Assembly: GCA_002633005.1 (NCBI GenBank)
Contig: NMRA01000740.1
Coordinates: forward strand, 101,673-165,672
Length of the DNA: 64,000 nucleotides
Direction of reading: 5' to 3'
Origin: Phoronis australis
Lineage: Eukaryota > Phoronida > Phoronidae
Within the stretch, counting starts at the first letter, position 1. Every line of letters starts with the position of its first letter. Below, in pieces: positions 1 through 28,245 of the stretch. Made by a program: the position numbers and the translations under genes. The notes under the pieces were generated by a model. That model searched no databases. It saw only the letters and a list, made by a program, of their open reading frames with translations, and was not told where the DNA came from.

Positions 1-389
1 GGTATCACAATTTAATTAATCAGTTTAGAAATTAAGGAGTTTGTTTTAAACTCTCGTGAAGTGCAAATTGTTTCAAGCTGACCTGCAGACATCAAACTGA
101 AATAAGTCACGCTAGTTGCATTAAACCTTCCCATTGAAACGCTTTGAACTTCATTCCATCAGTGGCATGGTGTAATTAAGAATGCTAACTCCCCCTATTG
201 ACCAATTTATTAGACAAGTTTGGAAGTGAAGGTTTTCAAAATCGGTGGTTTTCTTTCTTGCTGCACACATATTTTGTTGGGTCTAATCTTACTCTATGTA
301 TTTGAGTTGCGTGTCTGTGTACAGTATTGGCTTGAAGACACTGGGTGTCTGCAACTGTCCCCCTAATGATAGCTGTTGTTTGTTTGCAG

Positions 390-3063
390 GTGTATTCTGA
401 CCAGTCTGTCAGACCCTTCAACATTTCTTCTGGATCACTTGCTTATGTTGAAGCCAGTCAAGTTCTTGGAAGGGGCGCCTATCCATGATGTAAGTTGGGC
501 CAGATATTTAGATCACTGGACTTGAGTCAGATGTTTATATCACTTGTGATTGTTGTATCTGTAAGGTGGGCCAGATATTTATATCACTTGTGATTGTGGT
601 GTCTGTAAGAAGCAACAGGTTCTCTTCAAATCAGTGGTAAGAAATTATACCTCAGACAAGAGTAACGCTGCGCTCAACAGTCACCACATTTTGTTGATTG
701 AAGATTGTAAAGAACTGTGTCCCAGGCACCTGTTTGCATTTGTCCAATTTAGCCAGTAACATTCTCTCATCTGTATTGATCTGTATTGTAACCGACAGCG
801 TAGCAACAGGTTACTCATTGCTGGTGATTGTAGAACATTAAATTAAAGGTCACTGACACGGTAACGCGTGGAAGTTGGCGGCACGAAAATGAGGCTTGTC
901 AAACGTGAAGCTCTATGGCTAAATATTGGTGTAAACAACATGGACTTTGGGAGTTGTCTGTTGAATAATCAAATATTGTTAAAAATCAATGTCTGGTACA
1001 TGTGAGTTTAGCTGCACTCAGTTGTTTTGTGAAACTGGTTAGAATGATTGTCTGAGACCTCTGTATGTAAACACATGTATGAAGTATTGTAGACACTTAT
1101 TAATTATAGCTAATTCCTGTGATTTGTAAATTTATTTCAGCTACTCACTGTGTTCGTGTCGGGGAAATTGTCAGACTATCTTCAGTTTTACAGTTCAAAT
1201 AAAAACTTCATTGAATCATCAGGTAAGAACCATACAAATATAACAGAACTGTTTCAAAATCTTGTTTTCTAATGGTTTGTAACTTTGAAGGCTTTAACCA
1301 TGCAGTACTTAGCCAAGCCATGCTGCAAAGTGCTATATTCTTCGCAGATGTTGTCACAGCAACTACGTCCATGTATTCTATTCAGACGTGCAGTCATCTT
1401 TTATTATGCAAATGAATAATGATTTATGTTCTGTTTCAAGCATTTTTTGCCATTGGACTGATGTGTGAAATATTACGTATTTTTCTACACCATTGTTGCT
1501 GTAGCTATATTATAATATAGCATTGTACTCTATTGTGCTACTCCATACAGTACGATACTGTTCTGCACTGTGCTGTTTCAAACATTACTTCACTCTCAGT
1601 AAACTGCACTACAATACAAGCCAGAAAATAACAAACAAAGTGGCCTGCCTGCTATTTCACGTCATGGCATTTGATCGCATACGGAATTCCATGCTGTAAC
1701 GGTTGTGTGAAAATGGAATTGACCGTTGTAGTAGCCATTTGTCATGACGAGTCATTTAACGGAGTGCTACTCCCTCTTCTTATAGTGTGGATAGTCAATC
1801 GTAAACAAACTTGGTATTAAGCCTCGACTGCACAATAAACTGTAATTAGGTCACAACTACACGTGAAATAAATCATTTAGTGTGGTTGCATTCTCAAAAT
1901 GCATAACCTCGTTAAAATCTTTATGAGGACAACCTTCTATTTTTGGGACAAAGGTTGATCCTGTGCATGCCCTTGTTATATTGGTTTTCAAGACTGTTTC
2001 AGGTCATTAAAAATCTTAGTACTGTTGCAATACACTTTTATGAACAAGGATAACCAAGTTGTTCACACTATGCTGCTAAGAGCATTGTACTCATGTACAT
2101 TTGAAATTAGGTCAACGTTCTTGGTTACTCTACACAGTGGACCATTGTGGTCGAACGAGCAGGTTACGATTTGTCATTTTCATCCAGAGTTAAGCAGAAA
2201 ACACGTGCAATGCAGAATTGGCCTTTGTGACGCGGAAACGGTATTTTGTCTGGTTTCTTTTGGCGCATACTGTGTGTGATAGTGTCCTCTTGTTTGATAC
2301 TGTTCTGTAGTGTACAGAATTGTGTTATACTGCAGTGTACTGAATCTCACCATGTGTTGTGCTGAACTATATTAATCTGTGTCGCTCAGGCCTGTCCCAC
2401 GAACAGAACCTGCACAAGATGAGACTGCTCACGTTCATGCAGATGGCTGAGACTAGGAAGGAGATTGACTTCAGTACAATTCAACAAGAGATGAGGATGG
2501 GCGAGGATGAGGTTGAAGCCTTCATTATAGAGGGTAAGTCAACACTGTTGTTGAAGAAGGAAATCTGTTAGAAGGGGGTGGGGTGTAGACGGGAACTTTT
2601 GGGATAGGATGTTGGCGTACTATCCAACTTAGTGAATGTTGTACCGTGTTCCTAGAAAATTGACTTAATCACTTCAAATGTTCTGGTACAGAATTGCAGC
2701 AATTTTCTGGAATTGTGGTGCAGTGTAAAATGGGTAATTTTGTTTAAATTATGCAATAAAGGGTAACCCAATTGCTGTCTTTAGAATTTAAATAGGTCAT
2801 GGTACACAAACTACGTTTTGAACCCCCTATTTGTCTATCTTTACTCTGCTGATCATATTTATTTGATTGCAGTTGTCAAGACACAGGCAGTTCGCGTGAG
2901 GATTGACCACCTGCAACATAGGGTGGTGATCAGCTCAACAACGCATCGCACATTTGGAAAGCAGCAGTGGCAGTTACTAAGTGAAGAGTTGAGGCATTGG
3001 CAGGAGTCCATCACACGTGTACGCAACAGTTTACAGAGTCTACAACAGCAGCAGCAGAGTTAA
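390..3063 (+). CDS. EIF3M: Eukaryotic translation initiation factor 3 subunit M, C-terminal exons (5' part outside the window)
   Basis: eIF3M is a PCI-domain subunit of the cytoplasmic eIF3 complex, which loads mRNA onto the 40S ribosome. Four exons join in frame: 390-489, 1141-1222, 2390-2533 and 2873-3063 (stop TAA at 3061-3063). All have AG acceptors and GTAAG-type donors; the second and third introns are phase 1. The peptide carries strong family signatures: [14 protein letters not shown], then [13 protein letters not shown], then [11 protein letters not shown] with DDVEAF-like EDEVEAFII, and last the winged-helix piece [15 protein letters not shown]. The C-terminus is family-typical apart from a short Gln-rich end. 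The sequence here covers about 172 residues, roughly the last 45 percent of a usual 370-residue eIF3M; no upstream exon is recognisable in bases 1-389. Identity is firm; the exact intron edges are inferred from sequence only. Confidence 0.95.
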
Positions 3064-3346
3064 CAGAGAGACTCACTACCTCGCGATTTACGGGTCGAAC
3101 GAACTGCATAAGTCAGTCGTTTGAGCCAGTCAGATAAATTTCTCTGGTTTTGAAGAAAAACTGAAATCTTACTCGCTCCAGTTCTAACATTACCGCTCTG
3201 TGAGTAGAGGGCTTTATTCTTTTCGTCAATCGTTTTCCGCTCACTTGAAAAGAAGTCTCTTATAAAGAAGCCGGGCTGCAGGAGGTGAGATCTCCTGTGC
3301 ATCTACACAGTTCTGTCTACATCATGTTAAAATGTACGTTACAGTT

Positions 3347-3400
3347 ATTAAACCTTGTGTTGGTGGAGGAAATGTGTGTTTGTGTGCAGTGACTGTGATG
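3347..3400 (+). terminator. Probable eIF3M poly(A) signal and downstream GT-rich element
   Basis: An ATTAAA hexamer at 3347-3352 lies 284 bases after the eIF3M stop codon. It is followed by a GT-rich stretch (repeated TGTG/TTGG from about 3355 to 3390), the usual arrangement of a metazoan cleavage and polyadenylation site. No cleavage site is proven. Confidence 0.5.
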
Positions 3401-4453
3401 TACATCCTAATATTGTACTTAATGAACTGTAAAGTACTTGTTGGCAGAAACTAGTTTTTGCACACGATGATCTCATTTAATGGTATTTAAACTCCTGTTT
3501 GCAATTGTGTATGAGAATTCAAAATATATAAAATATTACAAAAATTCTTTACTTTTCAATTAAAAAATATTTAATATTAATTAATTTCAACAAATTCTAG
3601 TCAGTTATTCAAAAAAACTGGCTACATTCCAAATTAAAAGTAAATATGACTGTCAAGTTGCAGTGACTCGCCTTAGAATGATATACACACTAATTCATAA
3701 AAAATGAGATTGAGACTAGATTTAACAATTGGCCAGTTGTTGATACAACAATGCAAACAATAATCTTAAATTAATCGACTATATATAGTTTGTTTTTATA
3801 TAAAAGAAAGAAGACCAACACAGCAGTTTTAAAGCCTAGCTTCTACAGACCTTTGTTATTTTAGAGTGTATTGGGCTAGCCAGTGCTAGCGAAGCCTTGG
3901 CAAAATAAGAATGGCACGAACTAATCACTCAAATGTAGGTCTGTCAAATGAAGGGGGAACTTTCTCATCTTTTTTGTGTCACATTTTGTCACTGCGAGAA
4001 CCCAGCACCAACAACAAAAAGGCCGATAACAGTTGTTAGGGGTCTGAATGGAGCACCTGTGAGTGTTGTTCGCAGCTGCTTGAATTATAAGGCGATTCTC
4101 GCAGTGAGGTAGGCAAATATCCAATATGCCTAACAGTTCATTACAACTGGCACTTATGGTGCTGGTGGGCTCAGAGCAATGCTCTTAACATAATGTCGGA
4201 ATCAAATTTACATGTATAACCATTCAAGATAGGCCTTAACTCATATTAAAATATGCTTCATTTGTTTTAACTAAGTCAGTCGCATTGGAATGAATTGTGT
4301 ACACTCATCAGAACAGAGACCAGTGTCAACAGGGTCTGTAAGCAGCACTAGCAATACCGCACATATTCCCGTGATTTCTCGCTATAAGAATATAACCATT
4401 CATTCCCCAGTTGTAACCTGGAATAAAAGATTAATGTTTTATCATTAATTGCA
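3401..4453. other. Tail-to-tail intergenic region between eIF3M and the protease homologue
   Basis: This AT-rich stretch shows no convincing coding exon on either strand. Short ORFs on the - strand around 3921-4124 have no recognisable domain and do not join the protease gene in a compatible phase. On the - strand an AATAAA (TTTATT at 4455-4460 on +) closes the neighbouring gene, so this stretch is taken as untranscribed or 3' flank. Confidence 0.4.
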
Positions 4454-4733
4454 TTTTATTTCTTGGTGATTCTAACCTTGCAAAAATAAGCAGTATAGCT
4501 GACTTCGTATTGAAAACATCTTACTGCAAAGTCAGATGGTTAAAATTTTGCGAGATAAAAACTGAGACATTGAAAAGTTTTCCAAGAAGTGTCGTGTCCC
4601 TCGCCTTGACACAAATGAGGTTTCATAATTAATTTAATAGTTTCCATTTCTTGCTTAAGAAGATAAAACACTAAGTGAAAAGCTGAATGTTTTTGTGAAG
4701 GTTCACCATCCCTAACTAGACACCTACCTGAAT
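4454..4733 (-). other. Candidate terminal exon and 3' UTR of the protease homologue
   Basis: Exon 4 of the protease homologue ends in phase 1 after NTWG, so the roughly 25-residue family C-terminus must lie further along the - strand. A TTAATTCAG acceptor near 4731 opens a frame (after the split Gly: RCLVRDGEPSQ) that stays open to about 4540. It does not resemble the expected GY..ixR..n.CGI tail. The AATAAA on the - strand at 4460-4455 would be the poly(A) signal. Reading through the donor instead gives KTYMRILISGC and a stop. Either the tail has diverged or this end is broken. Confidence 0.3.
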
Positions 4734-4774
4734 TAAAGTACACCCTGATATTAGTATTCTCATGTAAGTCTTAC

Positions 4775-7583
4775 CCCATGTGTTTTGGCACACCCAGTAG
4801 TCCACCTCTGCACCATTCACTTGTTGCACCCCGTAACCCACTAGTAGCATGTTGTGATCCAACGTTGACCCACAGTTCTTCTCTTGGTACACTCCACTCC
4901 TGTAGAACTGGAAGGAGGCATGACTGGCATCTATGGTGACCACCACGGGCGTCTGCAGCAACTCCACCATCAAGGACTTTTCACTTTTATTGAATACCAC
5001 ATTGTAATCTCTCACCTGTTGGAAAATTTTATTCAGTATCAAGTTAGAATATTTGTTTTTGACTAAACCCAGCCACGTGCACACGCTGAGGCCTTGAATG
5101 ACAACTTACTGATACAATTCAGGTGTCAGCATGCTTTAAACACTGATCCAAGTGCACAAGACCTAATGTTCAATTCTACTCATCTCTACTTGTATACATA
5201 CATGAACAGGTGCTGAGGTAAATTAAAATGTAGTCTGGGAAGTAGTTTTGACTTTCAGTTTTCATGATACTGCTGCTGGCTTTTGTCAAATGAGTTCATG
5301 TCTACTCAGCATATAGTTAAACTGACAATAAAGTCATCTTACATCACAAATAGTTTTTGAATTGGACCACTAACCGTTATGAAATTGGTCTCAATTTGTC
5401 TGTGAGTCAAATTGGAGGAGACTTCAGGACTTCAAAAGAAATGATGGTTCAATTTTGCTTTAGACCAGGTTTTACAAGTTGGCTTGTCATGACATATCAA
5501 TATCACTTTATGCTCTGAGTATGGTCTCAAGGAATATTATTTAAGTTCTTGACCAAATAAGATATCGCTTCTCACCTTCGTAAGTCACAGACCAATTTTG
5601 TAGATGGAAATGGTTCAAGTGAAAAGTTTGCTCCTTGGGTGGATCAAAGGTTGATAACCACCTTTAAATGTAATTTGATTTTGCCAAATTACTTGAAACA
5701 AACCAAAAAAATATGAAAATTTACTCTATTGACACGTTTTGTTGGCCTGCTGTACAGCTGTTGTTAGAAACACTTGTTATTTTATTGTTTGTTGCAAGGG
5801 AGTCAGCCTCTGAAATGTGACAATTTAGCTTGTATTTAGTGCAAAATGTCTAAAAAATTACAGTTCCAGTGGTTCCTGGTATCGTCCATTCCCATTGGTG
5901 CATTGCGTCAGCTGCTGCGTACCTTGACTGTAGGCTGACATCTGTCAGCAAGACACGAACCATTGCCTGATGATGGGTAGTCAGCCTCAGAACACAGTCC
6001 ATGTAATTTGTTGATAATACAGTCAAACAGCTGGCCTGGGAGGGTCCTCACACTCGGCTTGGAGCAGCACTGGTACACTTCTTCCAGACTTGCAGTCACC
6101 AGGTGACCAGACTGGATTGTATTGTAACTCTCTATGGACTCTGAAAAGAATATGGTTATGTTGATTGACTCGAGTGACCACATCTTTACAATAAATGGAA
6201 ATAGGCAATTAGTAAGTGTTCTTGGTAAAGATGATTTACATTGAAATGCATACTATTTTTGTTGATTCTTTGCAAAAGCTACTCACAATATTTTGAAAAA
6301 TGCTTGAAGCTGCGAAAAGAGGAGGAAATATTCTCGTACAAAACGTGAAACATTAGGTCATGAGAATGATGATGATAAACCCTTTATTGTTGATCCTCAC
6401 TTTCAACCACAATTACTGCACTTGATCCCATCCGTCCTTGACTACTGACTGGAGGAACACCTCCTCGTGTCCTCCAGTCAAAGGACGAAGGTAATGGTGA
6501 AGGAACAGCACTGGGACATGAGCCTTGCTGATACCTCGATTCCACCAAATGATCTAACCTTGTCTTTGGGATCTCTGTCATGACCTGCAACAATAAATTC
6601 AAATATTAAATTCTCATTTAGGGCACAATACAAGGAACAAGTGGTATTGATTTTCATCTTTTTTATAAAAATGATTAATTTATAGCACCAAATAAGTGCT
6701 TCATCATTTTTAAGTAGTGTACCATAGCCACTTTCAATGTTTTGAGAAATTGTTGGTATTTACAATATATATAAATGTCTTTGAAAAATGAAAAATAATC
6801 AAATTTGGAAATTATTTCTGTCTAAATTTGACAAGGTTTTACCGTGAGTGTACGTGACCTGATCATTGAATTGGTGACTGTGTTATAATTTTCTCTCTCA
6901 ATCGTTTACACCGCCAATTAGTCAAAGGTGACCATACATCTCTCAGTGTGAAAGTGCTCTCCTGGTTCAACCCTGTACTCGGTTCAGGTCACTTGGTCAA
7001 ACTTCTGACAGCGGCTTTAGTCAGGATTAAAGAACATGTGTCGTTGGCTTCATGCCGTATAGGGATACCGGTAGCTGTGGCCAGAGTGAACTTCACAGTT
7101 CACAGCATATATGTATTTTCAACATTCACACATCCATTGGAAAGTGAAATTTAATCGGGGGGCATCCTTAACTAGCTTCCTATGAGTCAATGCTAATAAA
7201 ACCGGTGCCAGTGTTCTCAATAAGGTACATTTTAATTTAAAATTTAAATTTAATTGTGTGCAATATCAGTGACGTTGCGGTAGGAGGTGGTGCATGGACA
7301 TTCGTACTCAATTTTGTACCTTATCAGCAAACGCGTTAAGGTCAAGCTTGAAGGTGGTGTCAGGTCGAGCATTGTACTCTTTGATCAACATCCGATTTTT
7401 CACCCAAATCGCTCGTCTCATTTCTTCTTCCTCTGCTGTATACGTTTTGCCATACCGAGCTTTCCAATCTTTCCAACTGATAAGTGTTTTACTTTTCACA
7501 TATTCCTGGTTATCCAATGCGTTGCAACTAAAAATTGCTGTTAGACACAACGATATAAGAAAAAGATTCTTAGAATTCGACAT
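4775..7583 (-). CDS. Papain-family (C1A, cathepsin L-like) protease homologue with Ser replacing the catalytic Cys
   Basis: Four exons read on the - strand: 7583-7320 (signal peptide and I29 propeptide), 6584-6401 (active-site exon), 6140-5923, and 5015-4775; phases agree at every junction. The N-terminus begins MSNSKNLFLISLCL, a good signal peptide; an upstream in-frame Met at 7637 is an alternative start. The propeptide keeps an ERFNIN-like pattern (WKDWKARYGKTY, RRAIWVKNR, LDLNAFAD). The mature domain starts LPSSFDWRTRGGVPPVSSQG, but the next residues are RMGSSA where the family has QCGSCW. The catalytic Cys is therefore Ser, the preceding disulphide Cys is Met and the following Trp is Ala. 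The oxyanion Gln, the His (LDHNMLLVGYG) and the Asn (CQNTWG) remain. A Ser-His-Asn triad recalls silicatein and other non-peptidase C1A homologues. The last short exon after 4775 is unresolved. Proposed place: secretory or lysosomal; peptidase activity is doubtful. Confidence 0.8.
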
Positions 7584-7950
7584 ATTTTTACCCAAAATAA
7601 AACACAGCACACTAACTACTTGGCACACACTTTTCAATGAGCGTCAGCATGTGACATTTCGTGTTTACTTCCTGAACTTGTATGACCAACTGGGATCACA
7701 TGACTTTTGGATTATTCTAAACATCGGACGCATGAGGTAAGTTAAGTTCATGGTAAACGTGTGTACGGGATACATGGTAAAGTATTTTGTGGAGTTACGC
7801 ATGATTTAAATTTTATGTATATGATATGAAACATCTTTTCTCCTATTTTATAAATTTCTGTTTGTAAATATGTTCTGGGCCTGAAATGTTGACGCCTTGT
7901 TTACGTTCTACACCCCTCCTGTACGGGCATATTATTGCGACCTGGAAAAC
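7584..7950. promoter_or_regulatory. Shared head-to-head upstream region of the protease homologue (-) and KIAA0930 (+)
   Basis: Only about 370 bases separate the two start codons (7583 on - and 7951 on +), so the promoters must overlap or be shared. Two CATGTGA-type E-boxes are present, one at about 7648-7655 and one reading TCACATGA at 7696-7703. Such M-box/CLEAR-like sites are bound by MiT/TFE factors in animals. Function here is inference; no TATA box is clear. Confidence 0.5.
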
Positions 7951-23623
<15,673 letters not shown>

Positions 23624-23939
23624 GTACCTGATACTCAGGGTAGAGTCATCCCTGATACTAAGGGTAGTGTTGTGCCAATCTAACTGTGCTGTAAGGCAAA
23701 GCACTGATTGTGCCACTGATTGTCTGGAACCAGCAGCCCTTAAGTTGAAGATTGATTTGGTAGCTTACAAGTGTTTCAAAAAAGGCAGTACAAGGTAAGG
23801 TCAATGACAGGAAGTTCTCCAATGGAATCTGTTGGTGATATCTTATACCTAAGTCACTTGGTGCTATGTCTGAGTAGCTGAACTGAAAGCATGGTGTGGT
23901 GCCCTACAAGAAGACTGTCTCTCTCTAGAAATTGCTGTG

Positions 23940-24285
23940 TGTTACCTCATAAGACAGTACCTGAAATAAAACTGTGGTGTGGTACCTTACAATAAGGCAG
24001 AAGCTGAAACGAAACCGTTGTAATAAGAAAGGAGCTGAAACGAAACCGTTGTAATAAGAAAGGAGCTGAAACGAAGCCATGGTGTGATACCTCATAATAA
24101 GACACCACAATATGGTTTTGTTTCAGTTTTTGTCTTATTATAATGTACCTCATAATAAGACAGTAGCTGAAATGAAGCCATGGTGTGATGCCTTATAATA
24201 AGACACCACATGGTTTTGTTTCAGCTTGTCTTATTATAATGTACCTCATAATAAGACAGTAGCTGAAATGTAGTGTGGAACTTTA
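23940..24285. repeat. Minisatellite with direct and inverted units
   Basis: Units built from CCTCATAATAAGACAGTAGC, TGAAACGAAGCCATGGTGTG and AAACCGTTGTAATAAGAAAG recur several times. Some occur in reverse orientation (GGTTTTGTTTCAG..TTGTCTTATTATAA), so single strands could form hairpins. No coding role is seen. Confidence 0.75.
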
Positions 24286-27200
24286 CAGTGAGATGTGCGG
24301 TGCTGCTGCAATGGATGAATAATGATTGTTTTAAGCTTTGGTTTGATTTTGGAATCCTTGCAGTACTTTAAGCGCAGGATTATGCTCAAGCCTCGTATTT
24401 AAAGACCATTCGGTTGTTATCGCCAGTGGATGTTTTCTTTACTCGACTGCTAGGACAGCCGAGAGCATTGTTGGCAAATTCTTCATATTGGATTTTGCTC
24501 ATTCAATTGTATGTTGAATTTGGACAAGTCATCACATTTTTATCATTACAAGTGGTCTATTTTGACAATCTACTGTATAGAGATTCATAGGGAATGTCTC
24601 AGTTGTGTATCCAGTATCCATCATGTGGACTGTAAGCCCAGTGACAGATAATTGTCCAGGTTCTTGATCAGTGCTCCCATTTACTCAACACTCTGGTCAC
24701 AGCGCTTCTACAACTATAACAGTTTCCGAATGGAGAGGCGTTGGAATAAAAACAATGATCTCAGTTGTACTTGCCCAATTGACTATACTTAAAATGTATG
24801 CATAGCTCACATTCCAGTGCCAAAACGAGGCTTAAGCAGCATAACATAGATGTTGTCTGGCTAACACAACCATGTGTGAATTCATGTTTGCTGTACCAAA
24901 CTAGTAACAGTTTATTAAACGTTTTTTATGCATTCATGTATCTATGGTACAAAATAAGCTGCCAGATATGAGTCTTTGATCAGTTCATGCCTGTAGTCGG
25001 TTATTGAAACATAGAGAGGAGTGCACAAGATCCCTTGGTGCAAGATTGCTGCGGCATGTTGAAAAGAAATGGAACTCGCTTCCAGGGATTACTGAAAATG
25101 ATTAAAAGTGTTTACATTGACAATGACAACCAGTGTCAGCAGTAATGAATGTCTCATGAGAAAAACTTGTAGTGATAGTATGCATTAGTTATGATCCCAT
25201 TGATTCTTCAATAGTGTTCTTCCTTTACTAGAGTATATTAGTGCACAACGAATTGTCCAAACTGGTGTAACTTTCATGAAAGTTATAGTAACCAGTGAAT
25301 TGAATTTCTGATCCTTTTGCGTCTATAAAGTTGTCACTTGCTCCCGGTGTCACTTTGTTGATCACAGAAAATGAGCACTGCTTTCTTAAGTCTATGACCA
25401 ACTTCTTTTAAATTAATGAAAAAGTGGAATTGTGATTCAGGTAAATGATGATTATTAGAATCATTTATGTTAAAAGTGTAGGTCAAATGCAAGAATTCTA
25501 AGGGGTTTTACAGTCTGTGGCATAAGTTTCTTGTTGACTGGACCGCCGAGAATAGAATGTTAGTGAACTGAAAAGCAAGCATCTGACCAAGCATCACTTT
25601 TTAGAGGCAGCGAATGAATGGACAGTTTCTGGTTGCAGCTAGCTGGCAGCTGCTTATTTAGATATGTGATTGCACCTGCTGGATTTAATATTCAACTTTG
25701 CTTACAATTCAACAGCAGAAAACAAAAAATAGGGATGTAAAAACTTGAGACCACGGGGTACCGATGTGAAGGTAATAGTGTTGATAAGTAGCAAATGCAT
25801 TACTTTACAATCATGATTTTATTGCCTGTCTTCCTTTGCTTCCTGTGAGAAAAGAATGAACGTGGCATTAGATAGTATTTTAACTACATTACTATACAGC
25901 CAGTACTAGTGAAAAAAGTTGACCTGTCTAGTAAATTTGGTACTTGTACATGAACTTCGTTTTGTGCTAGACATGAGTGGAATGTAAACAATCCCTCATG
26001 CTGTTCAAGCCTCGTTTCAGAGAGTAATGAATATTCATTGTTCTACATTAAGAATGGCCTACAGTGCGCAGACACATGAATCATGATTGTAAATGTGAAC
26101 GTGCTCAAAGTGTGTTCCTGTCAGTAACTTCTGCATAGAGTTTCCAAGGGTACTATGTGAATAGAAGCTGATGTGGATCATATTCTGCTTTGTCAGTAGT
26201 GTTTCTGATTTCATGCGATGTTGCGGCCATGACATAGCATAATATCAAACAGTTGTAGTTCATATATCATGTGGCGTTGTGATTTTATCTGTTATCAGTG
26301 TTGTTTTTTTTTGTTTTTTTCTTGTATATCACCCGGTTAAATGTCGATTGTGCAAATTGTTCCAAGACTACATTGATGTGAGATGTGCATTTTTGTTTTG
26401 TACTACATTTTACGCATTCCTAATTTTTATAGATTTACTTTTTAACTTAAAATCAAATTGTCTCATTTTGCCATCCACTTCCTCCATACTTTCTAATCAA
26501 AGGACTGTTGGTGTAGTGATGCATAAACCTGTCCTTGGTTGCACTGTTAATTCTTTTGATAGATATGGCTGTGAACTGTTTATTTTCTTAGCATTTATGT
26601 GTCAGACTTTGATGAATCCAATTCTAACCAAGGTGCTTTTAAAGACACCATGCAGTGATGATCATTTTCAAACATCCACAGTGCATTTGCAGACATTTTA
26701 GTCCATGAGATGTTCTTGAAATTGTGAACCTGCCTTTGTCCCCCGGTAATGGTCAGTAGCATGTTGTCATGGTAACATGTACTTGTATTGTATGGCAATC
26801 ACAGGTCTTTGTAAATGAAGTAGGATGTGTGATGCACAGTGGTGAATTACTAGCAGTCTTCTAGCTCCATTAGGGACAATGAAAACTTGTTAAAGCTTTA
26901 ACAAAACTAGTCTTGTTAGTAATTGCTGATCACAATTAATATTAATAATTCTTTAGACTGTGTTAGTTATATAAGTCTAGAGCTTTGTGTGCTTCATCTA
27001 ATCCACATCAGAGTTTGCTGATTGGTTTATTTCAATAACAAGACAGGCAGTTTGTATTTTAGTTTTAGTGCCAACACTGGCTCAAATACTCCTGGCAAGT
27101 AAGTTGCCGTGATTCAATCCTGTGTGATGGTGTGGTTTATTCACTTCACAGGAACAAAAGGTGCAATTATTATACAATTGTCAGTTTTTAATTGCTTTTA

Positions 27201-27595
27201 CGACTTTCATGAAGGTTAACATCTTGTTTGTATTATGTGCCAAATTTTAAGGTATTTATAATTATGACATGACCTCTGATACTTCTGTCCTCTGATTGGT
27301 TGAAACGTGATACAAATTAGGATATAGTCCAATGCTGACCAACTTGATGTAGAAAGTTACTTTTCAGTCATGCCATCTAGACGTCAGATGTCGCTATTCA
27401 TGATCTTATCAGACACTGTAGAAACTATTAACCCTGATCACGAAGTGCGCAAATGTCAACGCATCGGTGTAGGTAATCACAAGGTTATCTAATAAGAGAC
27501 AAAAAAACATAAGAAACATTATCATAGGTCGTGTAACAACAAATATAGGGCAATCTCTTGGGCGTATCAGAGAATTTTGACAGAGAGCAGTTTTA

Positions 27596-27665
27596 CCTCC
27601 AGCCTCGTGCAATATTGCCTCCAGCCTTGTGCAATATTGCCTCCAGTCTCGTGTAGTATTGCTCT
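27596..27665 (+). repeat. Three-copy 22-base tandem repeat
   Basis: CCTCCAGCCTCGTGCAATAT and a following TG recur three times with small changes (CCTTGTGCAATATTG, TCTCGTGTAGTATTG). Non-coding. Confidence 0.7.
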
Positions 27666-28239
27666 ACCTCTGTCCACATGACTTGGTATCACCCTCGGGA
27701 TCAGTTTATACTTTTGTTTTCATGAATCAAATATATGGTAAAGATATCTTAATTATGGACTCAATGTGTTATAGTAGTCAAATTTCCCAACAAATTAAAA
27801 ACTTACTTCATCCTCTGCGCTTCGTGTAGCGTGCAGCTGTCATCAGATGGTTGGCACATATTTCAGCATAGGAATCGAGTAAAAATGAAGAGTAACCATC
27901 TATCAACTATTGGTCTGAAATTGACAAGTCTTCACCATATACTAGTCAGTCTTCAAGTTTTTGTCAATGTTTACTCAAATTTTATGATTTTTTTCTGTGA
28001 ATTCACAGTATACATTGAAGCTTTATTGTATTTGAAATTCATGACTCGAGAATTGATTAGTATTGTTAAGTGTGATGGCCTTATTTTGTGTGTAGTGTTG
28101 TATTGTGAACATTATGATAAGACATCTTGTACTCAATTATTTCAACTATCCATTGTGGAGTTCATGAAATGAATTCAGCTTTGTATCGTCTATAAGTAAG
28201 CATATTTTGTACTTGCGATTCTACATGAACTGAGACATT

Positions 28240-28245
28240 AATAAA
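28240..28245 (+). terminator. Candidate poly(A) signal for KIAA0930
   Basis: An AATAAA followed about 10 bases later by a GT/TC-rich stretch. It is the clearest + strand hexamer with such context before the convergent gene, but it would imply a 4.6 kb 3' UTR. Confidence 0.25.

Noticed and set aside
3921-4124. - strand ORF as the last exon of the protease homologue
   Set aside because: One frame contains a GY-like tail but its phase does not match the exon 4 donor, and it lies beyond the likely poly(A) signal.
23940-24285. CRISPR-like array
   Set aside because: Units are imperfect, of mixed orientation and without unique spacers, in an animal genome; it is a minisatellite.
26279-26701. 140-codon + strand ORF, hydrophobic, looks like a membrane protein
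   Set aside because: It lies in AT-rich DNA downstream of the KIAA0930 stop. The composition is Phe/Leu-rich as expected from T-rich DNA, with no domain and no splice partner.
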